Source of the DNA: Arachidicoccus rhizosphaerae
GTDB taxonomy: Bacteria; Bacteroidota; Bacteroidia; Chitinophagales; Chitinophagaceae
NCBI RefSeq assembly: GCF_900107765.1
Contig: NZ_FNQY01000009.1
Location: forward strand, 124,001 to 188,000
Direction: 5' to 3'
DNA: 64,000 nt
The notes under the pieces are model-generated. The model saw only the letters and a list, made by a program, of their open reading frames with translations. It was not told the origin of the DNA and did not search any database. Numbering within the stretch: position 1 is the stretch's first letter; each line of letters opens with the position of its first letter. Below are positions 46,435-54,722 of this stretch, piece after piece. Both the position numbers and the translations under genes were made by a program.

Positions 46435-47226
46435 ATGCCTGGGGAAAGAATTGGTTATGGTTTTGTAAAAGCAATAGACTATAAAAGGATGCAAAAAAGT
46501 GGAATTTGTTCTGATCAGTTAACTAAAGAGGATTTTATGTATTATGGCCGCCAGATGCTGGTACCGGAAATCGGCGCTCAAGGCCAGCTGAAACTTCGCC
46601 AGGCTAAAATTATGGTAGTGGGTGCAGGCGGCCTGGGGTGTCCGGTCCTGCAGTACCTATGCGGTGCGGGTGTGGGAAAATTAGGATGTGTGGATTTTGA
46701 CCGTATTGAACTGCATAATTTACACCGTCAACTATTATATGATCCCGCATCCGTGGGAAGGCAGAAAATAGAAGAGGCTAAAAAAGTATTGGCCGCAAAG
46801 CGGCCCGCATTGTCACTGGATTTTAAAAACGAGCGTCTGACGGCAGCTAACGCCATGTCCTTACTGGAAGGTTATGATTTGGTCGTAGATGGCTCAGATA
46901 ATTTTAAGACCAGATATATAGTCAGCGACACTTGTAAGGCGTTGGATATTCCCGTTGTGTATGGCAGTATTTTAGGATTTGAAGGGCAGATTGCCGTATT
47001 TGGGCATAATGGAGGAAAAACCCTGAGAGATTTGTTTTCCGGCCCTCCTTCAGCTGACAATGCACCCAACTGCGCCGAGAACGGCGTGTTAGGCACCCTG
47101 CCCGGGATTATCGGCCTGATCATGGCTCAGGAAGCCTTAAAGCTAATAATGGGGCTTCCGGTGCTTCATAATCAATTGGTTCTGTTAGATACCCTAAGAT
47201 TTGAATGCCGGAAGCTGAATTTTTAA
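46435..47226 (+). CDS. thiF: ThiF/MoeB-family adenylyltransferase (ThiS activation)
   Basis: The 263-residue product has the nucleotide fold VVGAGGLGCPVLQYLCGAGVG, DFDRIELHNLHRQ and VDGSDNFKTRY, and adenylates the C-terminus of ThiS. The E. coli-type CxxC zinc ligands of the middle region are replaced by TLRDLFSGPP, while NCAENGVLG keeps a Cys that may act in sulfur transfer. Loss of the first zinc pair is common in this phylum, so I see no defect. A roughly 20-residue N-terminal extension before YGRQ is present. It is the last gene of the thi operon. Confidence 0.9.
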   Translation: MPGERIGYGFVKAIDYKRMQKSGICSDQLTKEDFMYYGRQMLVPEIGAQGQLKLRQAKIMVVGAGGLGCPVLQYLCGAGVGKLGCVDFDRIELHNLHRQLLYDPASVGRQKIEEAKKVLAAKRPALSLDFKNERLTAANAMSLLEGYDLVVDGSDNFKTRYIVSDTCKALDIPVVYGSILGFEGQIAVFGHNGGKTLRDLFSGPPSADNAPNCAENGVLGTLPGIIGLIMAQEALKLIMGLPVLHNQLVLLDTLRFECRKLNF

Positions 47227-47286
47227 CCCGGAAGCACAAATTTTAATTTTTTGACATAGGACCGCGTGGCAAATAGGCAAAATTCT

Positions 47287-47294
47287 TACCTTCG
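47287..47294 (+). promoter_or_regulatory. Promoter -7 box directly before trpS
   Basis: TACCTTCG fits TAnnTTTG with one change. It ends 6 bases before the trpS ATG at 47301, so the transcript would start at or within 2 bases of the start codon. The -33 box is weak (GTGG at about 47266). Confidence 0.55.
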
Positions 47295-47300
47295 CCCCCT

Positions 47301-48308
47301 ATGCAAAACGACACAAAAAAGGAAATTGTACTAAGTGGGATCAGACCCACAGGTTACCTGCATTTGGGTAATTATTTTGGAGCAATGCGCAATTATGTGC
47401 GCATGCAGGAAGATTATAATTGCTATTTTTTTGTGGCAGACTGGCATAGTCTGACCACGCATCCTGATACCAAAGAACTTCGCAATAGTGTACATAGAGT
47501 CATTGCAGAGAACCTGGCCTGCGGCCTGGATCCTGATAAGGCTGCTATTTATGTACAAAGTGATGTGCCGGAAATCGCCGAATTATACCTCTATTTAAAT
47601 ATGCTGGCCTATAAAGGAGAACTGGAAAAAGTGCCCACCTTTAAGGATAAAGTCCGATTAAGTCCAGATAATGTCAATGCCGGACTTTTAACCTATCCGG
47701 TATTAATGGCTGCAGATATCCTGATCCACCGGGCTGTAAAGGTGCCAGTAGGCAAAGACCAGGAACAGCACCTGGAAATGGCCAGGAATTTTGCGGAAAG
47801 ATTCAATCACCGGTATGGCGATGTCTTTCCGATGCCCAGAGCCTTTAATTTTAACAGCGATCTGGTTAAAATTATGAGTCTGGACGGAAAAGGCAAAATG
47901 AGTAAGAGTGAGAACCAGATGGCCACCATTTATTTGAGCGATTCCGATGAGTTGATTCTGAAAAAACTTAAAAAAGCCACCACCGATCAGGGCCCTACAG
48001 AGGCCGGACAACCGAAGCCTGACTTTATTCAGAATCTTTTTACTTTGGCTTCTTTAGTCAGTGAGCCGGCTGTGTCAGAAAAGTTTGAAGCCGATTACAA
48101 TAATTGCCAGATTCGTTACGGAGATTTTAAAAAGCAGTTAGGAGAGGATATGGCCCGTTTTGTAGGGCCTATCCGTGATAAAGCCTTAGCGATTCAAGAA
48201 GATAAGGTGTATCTGGAAAAAATCATGAAACAAGGGGCAGAAAAAGCGCGCCAGAGCGCTTCCCAAACCATTAAAATTGTCCGCGAGGCAATGGGAATAA
48301 AGTATTAA
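47301..48308 (+). CDS. trpS: Tryptophan-tRNA ligase
   Basis: This is a class I aminoacyl-tRNA synthetase of 335 residues. The HIGH-type motif is PTGYLHLGNYFGAM and the KMSKS loop is GKGKMSKSENQ. It charges tRNA-Trp. The -7 promoter box lies so close to the ATG that the mRNA appears leaderless. A strong stem follows the gene (48325-48353). Nothing suggests membership in the thi operon. Confidence 0.96.
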   Translation: MQNDTKKEIVLSGIRPTGYLHLGNYFGAMRNYVRMQEDYNCYFFVADWHSLTTHPDTKELRNSVHRVIAENLACGLDPDKAAIYVQSDVPEIAELYLYLNMLAYKGELEKVPTFKDKVRLSPDNVNAGLLTYPVLMAADILIHRAVKVPVGKDQEQHLEMARNFAERFNHRYGDVFPMPRAFNFNSDLVKIMSLDGKGKMSKSENQMATIYLSDSDELILKKLKKATTDQGPTEAGQPKPDFIQNLFTLASLVSEPAVSEKFEADYNNCQIRYGDFKKQLGEDMARFVGPIRDKALAIQEDKVYLEKIMKQGAEKARQSASQTIKIVREAMGIKY

Positions 48309-48324
48309 ATTAGCATGAGTTTAT

Positions 48325-48360
48325 GGCCGGCAATGGTGTAAATCTTGCCGGCCTCATATT
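48325..48360 (+). terminator. Stem-loop after trpS
   Basis: GGCCGGCAA (48325-48333) pairs perfectly with TTGCCGGCC (48345-48353), with an 11-nt loop. Only a weak T-rich tail (TCATATTT) follows. Confidence 0.65.
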
Positions 48361-48385
48361 TCTAACGGTAACCTAAATCAACCTG

Positions 48386-49027
48386 ATGGCAAAAGCAGCA
48401 AAACAAAAACCTAAACATATTGCGATTGCGGGTAATATCGGAGCGGGCAAAACGACCCTTACCGAACTGCTCAGTAAACATTATAAATGGATTCCACAGT
48501 TTGAGGACGTGGATCATAATCCTTATTTGACGGATTTTTATGAAGATATGTCCAGGTGGAGTTTTGAACTGCAAATTTATTTTTTAAACAGCCGTTTAAA
48601 ACAACTCATTGAGATTGATCAGGGAACCGAGACGGTCATTCAGGACAGGACCATTTACGAAGATGCCAATATCTTCGCCCCTAACCTGCATGACATGAGC
48701 CTGATGAGCAGCAGGGATTTTAACAACTATTATCATTTTTTTGAAACCCTCAAAAAAATGATCAGGCCTCCTGATTTATTAATTTATCTGAAAGCGTCGG
48801 TGCCGGCACTTGTAGCACAGATTCAAAAGCGGGGCAGAGAATATGAGGATAATATCCGGTTGGATTATCTGAAAAAACTGAATCAGTTATACGATAAGTG
48901 GATTGACGGTTATAAAGAAGGCCCGTTATTGGTGATTGATGTTGATAACGTCAACTTTGCTGAAAACAGCGAACATTTAGGAGAGATTATCAATAAAATT
49001 GATAGCCTGCTCTATGGTCTGTTTTAA
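48386..49027 (+). CDS. Deoxynucleoside kinase
   Basis: The 213-residue P-loop kinase phosphorylates deoxynucleosides for dNTP salvage. IAIAGNIGAGKTTLTELL, FEDVDHNPYLTDFYEDM, SFELQIYFLNSRLKQL, VIQDRTIYEDANIF (the DR-x-x-x-ED motif) and RGREYEDNI are canonical. Family members in Bacteroidota usually act on dA/dG or dC, but substrate cannot be read from the sequence. It starts 77 bases after trpS, with a terminator in between. Confidence 0.92.
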   Translation: MAKAAKQKPKHIAIAGNIGAGKTTLTELLSKHYKWIPQFEDVDHNPYLTDFYEDMSRWSFELQIYFLNSRLKQLIEIDQGTETVIQDRTIYEDANIFAPNLHDMSLMSSRDFNNYYHFFETLKKMIRPPDLLIYLKASVPALVAQIQKRGREYEDNIRLDYLKKLNQLYDKWIDGYKEGPLLVIDVDNVNFAENSEHLGEIINKIDSLLYGLF

Positions 49028-49085
49028 TGGAGTGTAGGATTTTTTTTAAGTTTCTGCTGGAAAACCTTAAACTTTTACGGAACCT

Positions 49086-49553
49086 ATGAATAGTAATGAT
49101 CAGTCAATTACTCCGCAACAGGGACAAGAAGACAGCTCTTCTGCCAATGCCAATCCTGGCATCAGTTTTATTACCCTGGGGGTAAAGGATCTTGAAAACA
49201 TGACCCATTTCTATAAGGAAGTCCTGGGATGGCAGATGGAAAAACAGCAACCGGGAGTCCGTTTTTTTAAAATGGCTTCGGGGATTGTATTTGCCCTGTT
49301 CGGACAGTCGGATCTGGCCGAAGATATCGGCATTGATGATTTTAATACGTTAGGTGCTAGTACGTTTAAAAGAATGACGCTTGCCATAAATTTTGATTCC
49401 ATTATTAAGGTAGACGCTTTTTTTGCTGTTTTAAAACAAAAAGGTGTCGTCATTCAAAAAGCTCCGCAAACTGTTTTTTGGGGCGGATATAGTGGCTACT
49501 TCAAAGATCCGGAGGATAATTATTGGGAAGTGGCTTATAATCCGTTTCTTTAG
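49086..49553 (+). CDS. VOC/glyoxalase-fold protein
   Basis: The 155-residue product has a vicinal-oxygen-chelate fold: SFITLGVKDLENMTHFYKEVLGWQ for the first beta-alpha-beta-beta-beta unit and YFKDPEDNYWEVAYNP for the last strand. DxxxNYWE carries the C-terminal Glu common to metal-binding members, but the His of the first strand is absent (TLGVKD), so catalysis is uncertain. About 25 polar residues precede the fold. Unknown substrate. Confidence 0.87.
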   Translation: MNSNDQSITPQQGQEDSSSANANPGISFITLGVKDLENMTHFYKEVLGWQMEKQQPGVRFFKMASGIVFALFGQSDLAEDIGIDDFNTLGASTFKRMTLAINFDSIIKVDAFFAVLKQKGVVIQKAPQTVFWGGYSGYFKDPEDNYWEVAYNPFL

Positions 49554-49563
49554 GTTTTACACT

Positions 49564-49571
49564 TACCTTTG
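49564..49571 (+). promoter_or_regulatory. -7 promoter box of the dipeptide epimerase gene
   Basis: TACCTTTG is an exact TAnnTTTG box 26 bases before the ATG, with its upstream region overlapping the stop of the VOC gene. No good -33 box was seen. Confidence 0.5.
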
Positions 49572-49597
49572 CCGGGAACTGTTAAAATACACACCCG

Positions 49598-50647
49598 ATG
49601 AAATTACAGTATTACGTCATAGATACACCGTTTAAAGACACTTTTACTATATCCGGAGGCCGTTCTAAGACCAGCCAGCCGGCCCTGATTGTTTCTTTAT
49701 CCATCGGGCCGTTGATTGGTTTCGGGGAGGCTCCGGCGATCAGCTATTATGACGTGACTGTAGAAAAGATGGTTCGCGAAATCAAGGCAAAAAAGCTGTT
49801 TATTGAAAAATTTGCCCTGACAGACCCTGAACGCTATTGGCACTATCTGCATCATTTATTACCTGAACATCCCTTTTTAGTCTGTGCCCTGGATATGGCC
49901 TGCTGGGATTTATATGGGCAGATGGAGCGCAAACCTATCTTTAAATTAATGGGAAATTCCTGGGGAAACACACCTTTGACGGATTATACCATTGGCCTGG
50001 ATACCATTGATAATATGGTGGAAAAAGTGAAAAAGATGCCCTGGCCTATTTATAAGATTAAATTAGGTGCTGATAATGATCTGGATATGCTCCAGGCCTT
50101 AAGAAAGGTGACAGACAGCCCGTTCAGGGTGGATGTCAACGGCGGCTGGTCCTATAATAAGGCCCTGGAAATGTTGCCAAGACTGGCAGAACTGGGCGTA
50201 GAACTGGTGGAACAGCCAATGGCCAGAGCTAAAAATGAAGCAGACCTTCAACAGATGCGGGCATTATATGAAGCTTCTGTCTTACCGCTGATTGCTGATG
50301 AGAGCTGCGTCAGGCTGGCAGATATGACCGGCATTGAGCAGTGTTTTCATGGTATAAATATAAAACTGACCAAATGTAGTGGCATTACACCGGCCAGAGT
50401 ATTGGTGGATGAAGCAAGAAAACGAAATATGAAAGTCATGATGGGTTCCATGAATGAAACCGTCATCGGCTCCGCCGCCATTGCCCAGTTTTTGCCACAA
50501 TTGGATTATGTGGATATGGATGGCCCTTTATTGCTGGAAAGAGCTGCCGGGGTAGGCCTCCGTATTGATCAGGGCAAGGTGACGCTGTCAGGAGCACCCG
50601 GTCTGGGAGTACGTCCGTCAGATTTACCGGAGGGTGGAATTGCTTAG
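49598..50647 (+). CDS. Enolase-superfamily dipeptide epimerase
   Basis: The 349-residue product is an enolase-superfamily member of the Ala-Glu epimerase type. The capping domain is at the N-terminus. The barrel holds the KxK acid-base pair (YKIKLGAD), metal ligands in DVNGGW, VEQPM and ADES, and the second catalytic Lys in NIKLTKCSGI. It probably recycles L-Ala-D-Glu from peptidoglycan, though other dipeptides are possible. It has its own -7 promoter box. Confidence 0.88.
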   Translation: MKLQYYVIDTPFKDTFTISGGRSKTSQPALIVSLSIGPLIGFGEAPAISYYDVTVEKMVREIKAKKLFIEKFALTDPERYWHYLHHLLPEHPFLVCALDMACWDLYGQMERKPIFKLMGNSWGNTPLTDYTIGLDTIDNMVEKVKKMPWPIYKIKLGADNDLDMLQALRKVTDSPFRVDVNGGWSYNKALEMLPRLAELGVELVEQPMARAKNEADLQQMRALYEASVLPLIADESCVRLADMTGIEQCFHGINIKLTKCSGITPARVLVDEARKRNMKVMMGSMNETVIGSAAIAQFLPQLDYVDMDGPLLLERAAGVGLRIDQGKVTLSGAPGLGVRPSDLPEGGIA

Positions 50648-50746
50648 TTGCCCCCGCTGAAAATAAGCTGTATTTATAAAAAATAATTTTTAATTTGGCA
50701 TTTTAAAGGGAAGCTTTTAAATTTACCAAATTAATGTTTGTTTTTA

Positions 50747-50760
50747 TGTAATCGTTTTCA
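50747..50760. promoter_or_regulatory. LacI-type operator-like site before the lacI gene
   Basis: TGTAATCGTTTTCA has the central CG of LacI-family operators and shares 11 of 14 bases with the reverse complement of the site at 54638-54651. It lies 82 bases before the regulator's start, suggesting autoregulation. Confidence 0.55.
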
Positions 50761-50841
50761 TTATTAATGTACTGGTTTTGAATTGATAGAGAAAATCTAA
50801 GCAGACATTAACAGCGGACTATAAGACGAAAAAATCATTTT

Positions 50842-51879
50842 ATGGCAGAAATTAAAAAAACGCCCAAAAGCAATACAATTATTCAGGTCGCCGAGGCCAC
50901 CGGGCTTTCTCCGGCTACCATTTCCAGGGTACTGAACAATCATCCCTATGTTAAGGAGGCCACCAAAAAGAAAGTACTGGAGATGATTGAAAAACTGGGA
51001 TACCAGAGGAATAATATTGCATCCGGTCTGAGAAGTAACAAAACAAGAACCATTGGGCTGATCGTGCCCAGAATTTCCATGTTCTTTCATGCGGAGGTGA
51101 TAACCACCATCCAGAATATTTTATATAAGCATGGTTATAATCTGACCATCTGCCAGTCCGGCGATTCTGTGGACATGGAAAAGGATCTGATCCGGGCCCT
51201 GCAATCGGTCAGGGTAGATGCGGTAATTGCAGCCTGCACGCTGCATACAACGGATTTTTCACCTTTCGATCAGCTGATGGCCAGTGGTACACCACTGGTA
51301 TTTTATGACCGGGTGCCTGTTGGAAAAACCAGTGCCATGGTGATCAAAGGCGATGATATCCAGGGTGGATATCTGGCAACTTCCCATCTGATTGAGATTG
51401 GCTGTAGAAGAATTGCGCATATCTCCGGTCCGCTGGATTGTAATTTATATCAGGACCGACTGAAAGGTTTTTATAATGCAATGAAAATTGCGGATTTGCA
51501 GGTGCGCAAGGAATGGCTTTTTTATCATGAACTGACTAAGGAAAATGCACGTATTGCACTGAAGCAAATATTTGAAGGTCCGGAAATCCCAGACGGACTG
51601 GTTGCCGATAATGACACCACGGCCATTGCCGCTTTGAAATTTGCCAAGGAAATGGGGCTTAAAGTGCCGCAAGACCTGAAAATAGTCGGTTATTCCAATG
51701 ACCCGCGCAGCGAAATCATCACCCCTTCCATCACCACCATTGAACAATATCCTGATAAAATGGGAGAGAAGATTGTCGAGGTCTTAATGGCAAGGCTGCA
51801 GCATAAGAATATGAATCCAATGGAGATAAGCACGCCCACCATTATGCCGGTGCAGCTGATCAGAAGACTTTCCACTTAA
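50842..51879 (+). CDS. LacI-family transcriptional regulator
   Basis: The 345-residue repressor has an N-terminal helix-turn-helix (residues about 13-40, IIQVAEATGLSPATISRVLNN), hinge, and a periplasmic-binding-protein-type effector domain (RTIGLIVPRISMFFHAEVI, LVADNDTTAIAALKFAKEMG, TTIEQYPDKMG). It heads the glycan locus; candidate operators are at 50747 and 54638. The effector is probably a uronic-acid or fucose derivative, but that is inference from the genes it precedes. Confidence 0.93.
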   Translation: MAEIKKTPKSNTIIQVAEATGLSPATISRVLNNHPYVKEATKKKVLEMIEKLGYQRNNIASGLRSNKTRTIGLIVPRISMFFHAEVITTIQNILYKHGYNLTICQSGDSVDMEKDLIRALQSVRVDAVIAACTLHTTDFSPFDQLMASGTPLVFYDRVPVGKTSAMVIKGDDIQGGYLATSHLIEIGCRRIAHISGPLDCNLYQDRLKGFYNAMKIADLQVRKEWLFYHELTKENARIALKQIFEGPEIPDGLVADNDTTAIAALKFAKEMGLKVPQDLKIVGYSNDPRSEIITPSITTIEQYPDKMGEKIVEVLMARLQHKNMNPMEISTPTIMPVQLIRRLST

Positions 51880-52005
51880 GTCCTGTAAAAACTGATTTTA
51901 ATTTGTAAAGATTAAAAAAGTAAAGCATTTTATTCCACTGCTTGAAATGCGCTCATTAAACAAACCATTTTTAACCATTTTACAAACAAAACTTACATCA
52001 AAACC

Positions 52006-53214
52006 ATGGTAAGAAAACAAAACCGCTTCAAAGAATTTTTACTGGGAGCAATCGCTCTGCTCGCGATGGCGGGGAGTCTCAAGGCGCAAAGTAAATCTCA
52101 GATGAAGGCGCTGATTAAAACGCAGTTTGATTTTGCGGCCAGGCAGTACAAATTACTGGCATCAAAGACGCCGGTAGATAAAATGCCGCAGACCTTCAAC
52201 CCTAAAACGGGCAAAAGTACCTTCAGTAATATGGAGTGGTGGTGCAGCGGGTTTTATCCTGGAACGCTTTGGTTAATTTATGAGCAAACCGGAGATAAAT
52301 CCATTAAAGCAGAGGCGGAAAAGAAATTAGAGGAACTGGCACCCATGAAACATTATAAAGGTAACCACGACCTGGGTTTTATGATTAATTGCAGCTTCGG
52401 TAACGGATTCAGGATTACCAGAGATCCCGCATATGCACTGACGCTGGATACAGCCGCCGCCACACTGGCGCTGCGGTACCGGCCACATGTCCATGCCATA
52501 CAGAGTTGGGATAAAAGCAAAAACTTTACCTGTCCGGTGATTATTGACAACATGATGAATCTGGAACTGCTTTGCTGGGTTAGTGCCCATACAGGGGATA
52601 CCAGTTTTCTGCATATCGCCAGAGAACATGCCAATACAACCATTAAAAATCATTTCCGGCCGGATTACAGTTCTTATCACGTCATTGATTATGATCCGAA
52701 CACAGGAGCTGTGCTTGCTAAAAGAACCTGGCAGGGCGCTAATGACAGCTCTTCCTGGGCCAGAGGTCAGGCATGGGGTCTGTACGGTTATACCATGATG
52801 TATCGCTTTACCAAGGATAAGGCTTATCTGAACCAGGCTGAACATATTGCGCATTATATATTAACCAACCCTTCCATCCCGGCCGATATGATCCCATACT
52901 GGGATTATGATGCACCAGGTATCCCTGATGCGCCAAGAGACGCCTCAGCTGCGGCAATTACTGCTTCGGGATTGTTGGAGTTAAGTCATTTTACCAAGGG
53001 TAAGACCCGTAAAACTTATGTGACTGCCGCTAAAAAGATGCTCGTATCACTTTCCTCTGATAAATACCGCGCTAAATTAGGAGAAAACGGCGATTTTATC
53101 CTGATGCATTCTACCGGTGCAAAGCCTTTCAATTCTGAAGTGGATAGTCCGCTCTCTTATGCGGATTATTACTATCTGGAAGCACTTTCCCGATATAAAG
53201 ACTGGTATTTATAA
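52006..53214 (+). CDS. GH88 unsaturated glucuronyl hydrolase, exported
   Basis: A signal peptide (FLLGAIALLAMAGSLKAQ) precedes an (alpha/alpha)6-barrel of about 375 residues. MEWWCSGFYPGTLWLIYE, HDLGFMINCSFGNG, AMNMMNLELL-like NMMNLELLCWVSAHTG and SSWARGQAWGLYGYTMM are the family motifs, with Asp residues in HDLGF and at NDSSSWARG positions expected to act in catalysis. These enzymes remove the 4,5-unsaturated uronic acid that polysaccharide lyases leave. KduI and KduD further along can process that product. The gene follows lacI by 126 bases. Confidence 0.93.
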   Translation: MVRKQNRFKEFLLGAIALLAMAGSLKAQSKSQMKALIKTQFDFAARQYKLLASKTPVDKMPQTFNPKTGKSTFSNMEWWCSGFYPGTLWLIYEQTGDKSIKAEAEKKLEELAPMKHYKGNHDLGFMINCSFGNGFRITRDPAYALTLDTAAATLALRYRPHVHAIQSWDKSKNFTCPVIIDNMMNLELLCWVSAHTGDTSFLHIAREHANTTIKNHFRPDYSSYHVIDYDPNTGAVLAKRTWQGANDSSSWARGQAWGLYGYTMMYRFTKDKAYLNQAEHIAHYILTNPSIPADMIPYWDYDAPGIPDAPRDASAAAITASGLLELSHFTKGKTRKTYVTAAKKMLVSLSSDKYRAKLGENGDFILMHSTGAKPFNSEVDSPLSYADYYYLEALSRYKDWYL

Positions 53215-53270
53215 TTTTTAACCGGGTTTGAAATCCTTTACAGGGATTTATTTTAAAAAGAAGAAGTAAT

Positions 53271-54584
53271 ATGGCTAACAGAAGACAGATATTAAAAGCA
53301 ATGATGCTGGGGGGCACCATTAGTTTGGGCGGTCTGCCCCTGAGATTACTGGCCCGCAATAATGAGGCTGATATTAAAAAAACAGGCAAGCGTGAAGCGC
53401 CGGGTGTGCCGGCTCCGGATGGATTATTGGAAAACGGGACAGCTGTCCGCGCTTACTGGGTAGAATTGCTCTATAAAATGGCGGCGCCTGTTTTACTGAA
53501 TCTTGAAAAGGATGAACTGCGCAAAAATATGGTGGTCAGAAAATCGCCCACCTTTGACAGCAGGACCATTGATGTGACCTACCTGGAAGCAGTCGGACGC
53601 ACGCTGGCCGGAGTCGCACCCTGGCTGGAATTGCCGGAAGATAATTCCAAAGAAGGGCAACTGCGCAAAAGACTCAGGGAGGCAGCCGTCAAAGGTTTGG
53701 CTAATTCGGTGAATCCTGAGGCTAAAGACTGTTTGAACTTTACAAAGGAAATGCAGCCTATTGTAGATACGGCTTATTATGTCCAGGCCTTTATTCGGGC
53801 TCCCAAGGCGCTTTGGGAACCACTGGATTCTATCACTAAGCAAAGAGTAGTCGCTGCCGTTAAATCACTTAGGAACCGTAAACCCTTTGAGAGCAACTGG
53901 GTTATTTTTGGTTCTATGGCAGAGGCCTTTTTACTCTCCATAGGAGAAGATTATGATAATGAAAGACTGATGCATGGCGTTGAACGCCTCAAAGGCTGGT
54001 ATGTGGGAGACGGGTGGTACAGTGACGGGCCCAGATTCGCCTTTGACTATTATAATGCTTATGTCATGCATCCTTTTATGGTGGATACCTTAAAAATACT
54101 GAGCGACCATAAACTTGTAGCCGAAAAAGACTATTTACAGGCGCATAAAAGAATGGTGCGTTATGCAGAGCAACAGGAAAAAATGATATCTCCTGAAGGA
54201 ACTTTTCCGCCAATCGGACGCTCTATCCCATATAGAACGGGAGCCTTCCAGGCACTGGCCATGGTCAGCTGGAAGCAGGATTTACCCCAGCATATCGATC
54301 CGGCCCAGGTCAGAGGCGCTTTGACAAAAGTATATCACAATATGTTTACCAAGGTAAACAGTTTTGATAAAGACGGCTGGCTGGAACTGGGTTTTGTAGG
54401 AAGTCAGCCAGATGTGGCAGATTATTATACCTCTACCGGAAGTCTTTATATGGCGACGCTGAGCTTTTTGCCGCTGGGACTACCGGCAGATAATGCTTTC
54501 TGGAAAAATCCTCCTGTCGACTGGACTGCAAAAGCAGCCTGGGCCGGGCAGCCTTTCCATAAGGATTATCATGTGGATTATTAA
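53271..54584 (+). CDS. DUF2264 family protein, probably exported glycoside hydrolase
   Basis: A twin-Arg-like N-terminus (MANRRQILKAMMLGGTISLG) suggests export. The body matches DUF2264: YWVELLYKMAAPVLLNL, VDTAYYVQAFIRAPKALWEPLD, NWVIFGSMAEAFLLSIGEDYD, WYVGDGWYSDGPRFAFDYYNAYVMHPFMV and RYAEQQEKMISPEGTFPPIGRS. From memory, DUF2264 overlaps a CAZy family that contains beta-glucuronidases (GH154); I am not certain. The place next to GH88 and GH29 supports a glycosidase acting on uronic acid. Confidence 0.8.
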   Translation: MANRRQILKAMMLGGTISLGGLPLRLLARNNEADIKKTGKREAPGVPAPDGLLENGTAVRAYWVELLYKMAAPVLLNLEKDELRKNMVVRKSPTFDSRTIDVTYLEAVGRTLAGVAPWLELPEDNSKEGQLRKRLREAAVKGLANSVNPEAKDCLNFTKEMQPIVDTAYYVQAFIRAPKALWEPLDSITKQRVVAAVKSLRNRKPFESNWVIFGSMAEAFLLSIGEDYDNERLMHGVERLKGWYVGDGWYSDGPRFAFDYYNAYVMHPFMVDTLKILSDHKLVAEKDYLQAHKRMVRYAEQQEKMISPEGTFPPIGRSIPYRTGAFQALAMVSWKQDLPQHIDPAQVRGALTKVYHNMFTKVNSFDKDGWLELGFVGSQPDVADYYTSTGSLYMATLSFLPLGLPADNAFWKNPPVDWTAKAAWAGQPFHKDYHVDY

Positions 54585-54637
54585 CAGGAGCGCTCAGAAG
54601 ATAACAGGAGACTCCGTCGTTTTTATTTTTTAATTTT

Positions 54638-54651
54638 TGAAAACGTTATCA
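54638..54651. promoter_or_regulatory. LacI-type operator before the fucosidase gene
   Basis: TGAAAACGTTATCA is a 12-of-14 palindrome (TGA-w-AACGTT-w-TCA) and also fits the general LacI/CcpA-type operator TGnAAnCGnTnnCA. It lies 72 bases before the GH29 start codon. Confidence 0.6.
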
Positions 54652-54722
54652 ATACCAATAACAGGCAGTCCGTTGTGTCTTAGAAAAATGGCCAACTGAG
54701 AATGCCTTAAAACTTAAAGTAA

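Noticed and set aside
46435-47226. Defect in ThiF because zinc cysteines are missing
   Set aside because: The DLF-type replacement is common in this phylum's ThiF proteins, so it is not evidence of loss.
51946-51957. AATGCGCTCATT as a third LacI operator before the GH88 gene
   Set aside because: Palindromic in 10 of 12 positions but differs from the shared core CGTTTTCA.
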